64,000 nucleotides of DNA from assembly GCA_963669405.2 (NCBI GenBank), contig CAXXHF010000003.1, forward strand, positions 186,001 through 250,000. The letters run 5' to 3'. The notes beneath the pieces are model-generated. The model saw only the letters and a list, made by a program, of their open reading frames with translations, did no database searches and was not told the origin of the DNA. Numbering within the stretch: the stretch's first letter is position 1; each line of letters starts with the position of its first letter. Position numbers and translations under genes: made by a program. Below are positions 60,829-64,000 of this stretch, one piece after another. The DNA comes from Aureisphaera sp963669405. GTDB lineage: Bacteria; Bacteroidota; Bacteroidia; Flavobacteriales; Flavobacteriaceae.

Positions 60829-63276
60829 TTGTACTTTATCGATGTCATTCTTCCCATTCCCCTAAAACAACACTTTACCTATAGTGTAAATCGGGATGAA
60901 GCCTATTTCTTAAAACCAGGTATGCGGGTATCCGTACCTTTTGGGAAGTCAAAAATCTATACGGCATTGGTGTATGGAGTGCATCAAAACGAACCACCAG
61001 CCTACGAAACCAAGAGTATAGACCAAATTCTGGACGAAACCCCTTTGGTAACCACTACCCAGTTAAAACATTGGGAATGGATAGCCAAATATTACATGTG
61101 CACATTGGGAGAAGTCATACGTGCTGCCCTTCCCAGCGCATTTTTGTTGGAGAGTGAAACCATTATTGCACGTACAGGAAAAGAACCTTTGGACGAAAGC
61201 TCCCTAACAGATGAGGAGTTTATGGTGCATGAAGCATTGACGCATCAATCCTCTTTGCATATCAATGATATCCGTAGTCTTTTGGACCGAAAGAATGTAG
61301 TAAAGGTCATTAAGGATCTATTGGAAAAAGAATTGATTACCGTTCAAGAAGAAGTGTTTGAACAGTACAAGCCCAAGTTGAAGCGTTATTTGCGTTTAAC
61401 CACTCCCTTTTCTGAAGAACAGGCGTTACGAGAATTACTGGATACCCTTTCAAGGGCTCCCAAGCAGCGTCAGGTATTAATGACTTTGTTCATGATGTCT
61501 GCTTCTGAAAATCATGTAGAATCAACCCAGCTTCAGAAGAAATCTGAAAGTAATGCCTCTGTATTACGAACCCTTATCGATAAAGGAATTTTAGAAGAAT
61601 ATTACCTTCAAAAAGATCGTGTAGAATATAGTGGAGATGCCCCTTCAGAAATAAAAAAACTAAGCCCAGCACAAGAAACAGCATTGCATGAAATTGAGAG
61701 TTCCTTTGAAACAAAGGACATCACTTTACTGCATGGCGTTACCTCAAGTGGTAAAACAGAAGTATATGTGCAGCTTATTGACAGAATGCTTTCTTCGGGC
61801 AAGCAAATTCTGTATATGCTTCCAGAAATTGCCTTAACTGCACAGCTTATTACGAGACTACAACATTATTTCGGGGAAAAGGTATCTGTGTACCATTCCA
61901 AATATTCCTTGAATGAGCGCGTAGAAGTTTGGAAAAATGTATTGGAGCAAAAGTCCAAAGCTCAAATTGTAATTGGAGCTAGATCATCCCTGTTTTTACC
62001 TTTTCAGCACTTGGGAATGGTTATTATAGATGAAGAACACGAACCTTCTTTTAAACAATACAGTCCAGCCCCAAGGTACCACGCAAGAGATGCGGGGATT
62101 GTGTTGGCTAATTTTCACAAAGCGAAAGTATTACTAGGTTCAGCAACCCCTTCGTTGGAATCATACTATAATGCACAAGATGGAAAATATGGATTGGTTC
62201 ATCTAAGAGAACGGTATGGAAACGTATTGATGCCAGATATTGAGTTGGTAGACATTCGGGATAAGTTGAAACGTAGGCTTATGAAAGGAAGGTTTAGCGA
62301 TCGATTATTGGAAGAGATGGAAGCAGCGTTAGAAGAGAAAGAACAGGTCATTCTGTTTCAAAATAGACGGGGTTTTTCACCTATTGTAGAGTGTACTACG
62401 TGTGGGGTAGCTCCCCAATGCCCAAATTGTGATGTAAGTTTAACCTACCATCAACATAAAAATGAATTACGCTGTCATTATTGTAGTTACCAGATGGCAA
62501 TGTTGCTTTCTTGTATGGCCTGTGGTAGTGAAACACTGGACCCTAAGGGTTTTGGTACGGAACAGATTGAAGAGGAGCTTAAAGAGCTTTTTCCCGAGGC
62601 ATCCATTGCCCGTATGGACCAGGATACCACGAAAGGAAAGCATGCTTATGAAAAGTTGATTGACCGAATGGAAAACCAAGAGATTGATATTTTGGTAGGA
62701 ACGCAGATGTTGGCCAAAGGGCTCGATTTTAGAAATGTAAGCTTGGTGGGGGTGATGAATGCGGATAATTTATTGAACTTTCCAGACTTTCGTGCTCATG
62801 AAAGAAGCTATCAACTATTGCAGCAAGTTTCAGGAAGGGCAGGGCGTACCGAGAAAAGAGGAAAGGTCATAATACAGAGTTACAACCCATATCACCAGAT
62901 TTTAAAACAAGTAAGCACCAATCATTACGAAGGAATGTATTCGGAGCAATCAGAAGAACGATATCAGTATAAATACCCACCACACTATCGGACCATTCGG
63001 ATTACTTTTAAGCACCGTAATTTTGGAACAATGCAAAAGGCTTCGGTTTGGTTTGGAGAAGTGCTCAGGCTACAATTGAAGGAACATGTTCTTGGACCGG
63101 AAAGCCCTGCAGTTTCTAGGATTAGAAATGAATTTATTTCGAATATACTTGTAAAAATTCCAAAACAACAGTCGCTTCAAAAGACTAAGGGATTCATTCA
63201 AAAAGTACAACAACGATTCAACTCCCAGAAGGAATTCTCTCGAGTAAAAGTCATTATGGATGTAGACAATTATTAG
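60829..63276 (+). CDS. priA: Primosomal protein N', replication restart helicase
   Basis: 815 residues from TTG 60829, since the N-terminal string (YFIDVILPIPLKQHFTYSV) belongs to the family's DNA-binding domain. PriA restarts stalled replication forks. Helicase motifs: GVTSSGKTEVY (Walker A), IIDEEHE (DEEH), GSATPSLE and QVSGRAGR. The zinc-binding Cys cluster CTTCGVAPQCPNCDVSL and CHYC...CMAC is intact with eight Cys. The stop shares four bases with the response regulator's stop on the other strand. Confidence 0.95.
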   Translation: MYFIDVILPIPLKQHFTYSVNRDEAYFLKPGMRVSVPFGKSKIYTALVYGVHQNEPPAYETKSIDQILDETPLVTTTQLKHWEWIAKYYMCTLGEVIRAALPSAFLLESETIIARTGKEPLDESSLTDEEFMVHEALTHQSSLHINDIRSLLDRKNVVKVIKDLLEKELITVQEEVFEQYKPKLKRYLRLTTPFSEEQALRELLDTLSRAPKQRQVLMTLFMMSASENHVESTQLQKKSESNASVLRTLIDKGILEEYYLQKDRVEYSGDAPSEIKKLSPAQETALHEIESSFETKDITLLHGVTSSGKTEVYVQLIDRMLSSGKQILYMLPEIALTAQLITRLQHYFGEKVSVYHSKYSLNERVEVWKNVLEQKSKAQIVIGARSSLFLPFQHLGMVIIDEEHEPSFKQYSPAPRYHARDAGIVLANFHKAKVLLGSATPSLESYYNAQDGKYGLVHLRERYGNVLMPDIELVDIRDKLKRRLMKGRFSDRLLEEMEAALEEKEQVILFQNRRGFSPIVECTTCGVAPQCPNCDVSLTYHQHKNELRCHYCSYQMAMLLSCMACGSETLDPKGFGTEQIEEELKELFPEASIARMDQDTTKGKHAYEKLIDRMENQEIDILVGTQMLAKGLDFRNVSLVGVMNADNLLNFPDFRAHERSYQLLQQVSGRAGRTEKRGKVIIQSYNPYHQILKQVSTNHYEGMYSEQSEERYQYKYPPHYRTIRITFKHRNFGTMQKASVWFGEVLRLQLKEHVLGPESPAVSRIRNEFISNILVKIPKQQSLQKTKGFIQKVQQRFNSQKEFSRVKVIMDVDNY

Positions 63277-63986
63277 TTGCGCATGGAAGCAGCAAGAGCT
63301 TCTACCAAATCAGCCTTTCGATTACGGCTTAATGGTAATTGCTCATTTTCCAGTTCGATCACCTTACTGTTGTAACGCTCTACTTTGTCCAAGTTCACGA
63401 TATACGATTTGTGAATTCGTAAAAACCGTTCTTTAGGAAGCAGCGCTTCAAAAGCTTTCATAGTAGAGAGTACTACCAAGGCATCGTGTTCGGTAACCAA
63501 CTTCACGTAATCTCCCAAAGCCTCTATGTATCGTAATTCGTTAAGGAATACCTTACGTTTTTTAAGGTTACTTTTTACAAAAATGAAGTCTTCATCATCA
63601 AATCCATCTTCATTACGCATTTTGTAATTTACAATGGCTTTGTGAACGGCATTAAGGAAACGTTCTTTAGAAATAGGTTTGCGTAGATAATCTACGGCAT
63701 CATAATCAAATGCTTTAAATGCGTATTTGGTTTTTCCTGTTACGAAAATAATCTGTGGCTTGTGTGTAAGATCGTCCAGCAGATCAAATCCAGAAAGGAT
63801 AGGCATTTCAATATCTAAAAAGATTAAATCTATCTCTGTAGTGGCCAACCCCATTTTGGCCTCGATAGCGTTATTGTATTCAGCGACGAGATCCAATGAT
63901 GGATGGTTCTCGATAAGCTTTACAATGGAAAGCCGTTGCAGGGTAGAATCATCTACAATAGCACATTTTAGAATAGGTTTATCCAC
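63273..63986 (-). CDS. LytTR-type response regulator
   Basis: 237 residues. The receiver domain has Asp12/Asp13 and phosphoacceptor Asp58 (LIFLDIEMP), and Lys near 103 in LRKPIS. A LytTR DNA-binding domain follows at about 140-235 (FIFVKSNLKKRKVFLNEL, YIEALGDYVKLVTE, FLRIHKSYIVNLDKVERY). Such regulators usually pair with an LytS-type histidine kinase; none is visible before the window ends at 64000. Targets unknown. Confidence 0.93.
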   Translation of the reverse strand: MDKPILKCAIVDDSTLQRLSIVKLIENHPSLDLVAEYNNAIEAKMGLATTEIDLIFLDIEMPILSGFDLLDDLTHKPQIIFVTGKTKYAFKAFDYDAVDYLRKPISKERFLNAVHKAIVNYKMRNEDGFDDEDFIFVKSNLKKRKVFLNELRYIEALGDYVKLVTEHDALVVLSTMKAFEALLPKERFLRIHKSYIVNLDKVERYNSKVIELENEQLPLSRNRKADLVEALAASMRN

Positions 63987-64000
63987 GGTAGTAAGGTTTA

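Noticed and set aside
1..64000. CRISPR arrays, tRNA or rRNA genes, insertion sequences
   Set aside because: None was recognised: no regularly spaced repeats, no tRNA cloverleaf strings and no transposase-like frames.

Overview
The window looks like chromosomal DNA of a member of the Bacteroidota, most likely the Flavobacteriaceae. The evidence: five proteins end in a type IX secretion (T9SS) sorting domain; many lipoproteins have short leaders ending at Cys; promoters fit the flavobacterial form TTG-N19-22-TAnnTTTG; starts rarely have a Shine-Dalgarno sequence; and several families typical of the group occur (DUF4252, DUF6122, CarboxypepD_reg-like, ExbD-type domain). Base composition is AT-rich throughout. 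A genus cannot be assigned from the sequence. I saw no rRNA, tRNA, CRISPR array, transposase or integrase.

Layout. 1-2.1 kb: three T9SS-secreted proteins, two of them tandem paralogues, then rmuC broken by a single frameshift. 3.6-6.4 kb: EthD-like lipoprotein, DinB-like protein, serine hydrolase and an orphan gene. 6.7-12.9 kb: accessory region with a 1035-residue LRR-Roc-COR-TIR-like protein, a DUF5995 gene, two small genes, a cyclase-family lipoprotein and a stand-alone TIR protein. 12.9-18.2 kb: vitamin B12 uptake, with btuFCD-like ABC genes on the minus strand, divergent from a cobalamin riboswitch and a btuB-like receptor. 18.3-20.3 kb: three orphan genes separated by imperfect inverted repeats (cassette-like). 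20.4-24.4 kb: SDR/LysR divergent pair, then a compact operon (thioredoxin-like CxxC protein, exported orphan, DUF2024, MarR regulator with a four-Cys tail) carrying operator-like palindromes. 24.4-28.1 kb: S41 peptidase and an ECF sigma / putative anti-sigma / two DUF4252 proteins. 28.1-41.2 kb: mostly housekeeping (purB, sirtuin, trmH-like, SRPBCC-VOC-thioesterase run, rdgB, DEAD-box helicase with structured leader, ALDH, YciI-sigma-TfoX). 41.6-49.9 kb: large secreted metalloprotease with partner lipoprotein, chromate transporter, ExbD-like lipoprotein, M50-TPR protease, CPBP protease. 50.3-56.7 kb: small enzymes and regulators, HEAT protein, YwqK-like protein, secreted lipase-like protein. 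56.8-64 kb: rlmH, nadC operon, priA and a LytTR response regulator.

Most notable points: the Roco (NLR-like) locus with linked DUF5995 and a nearby TIR protein; the apparently self-contained redox-type MarR operon; a lipoprotein whose C-terminal third is an ExbD-like periplasmic domain but which lacks the ExbD membrane helix; and the cassette-like block of orphan genes. Functions assigned here rest on motif recognition by eye, without database searches.
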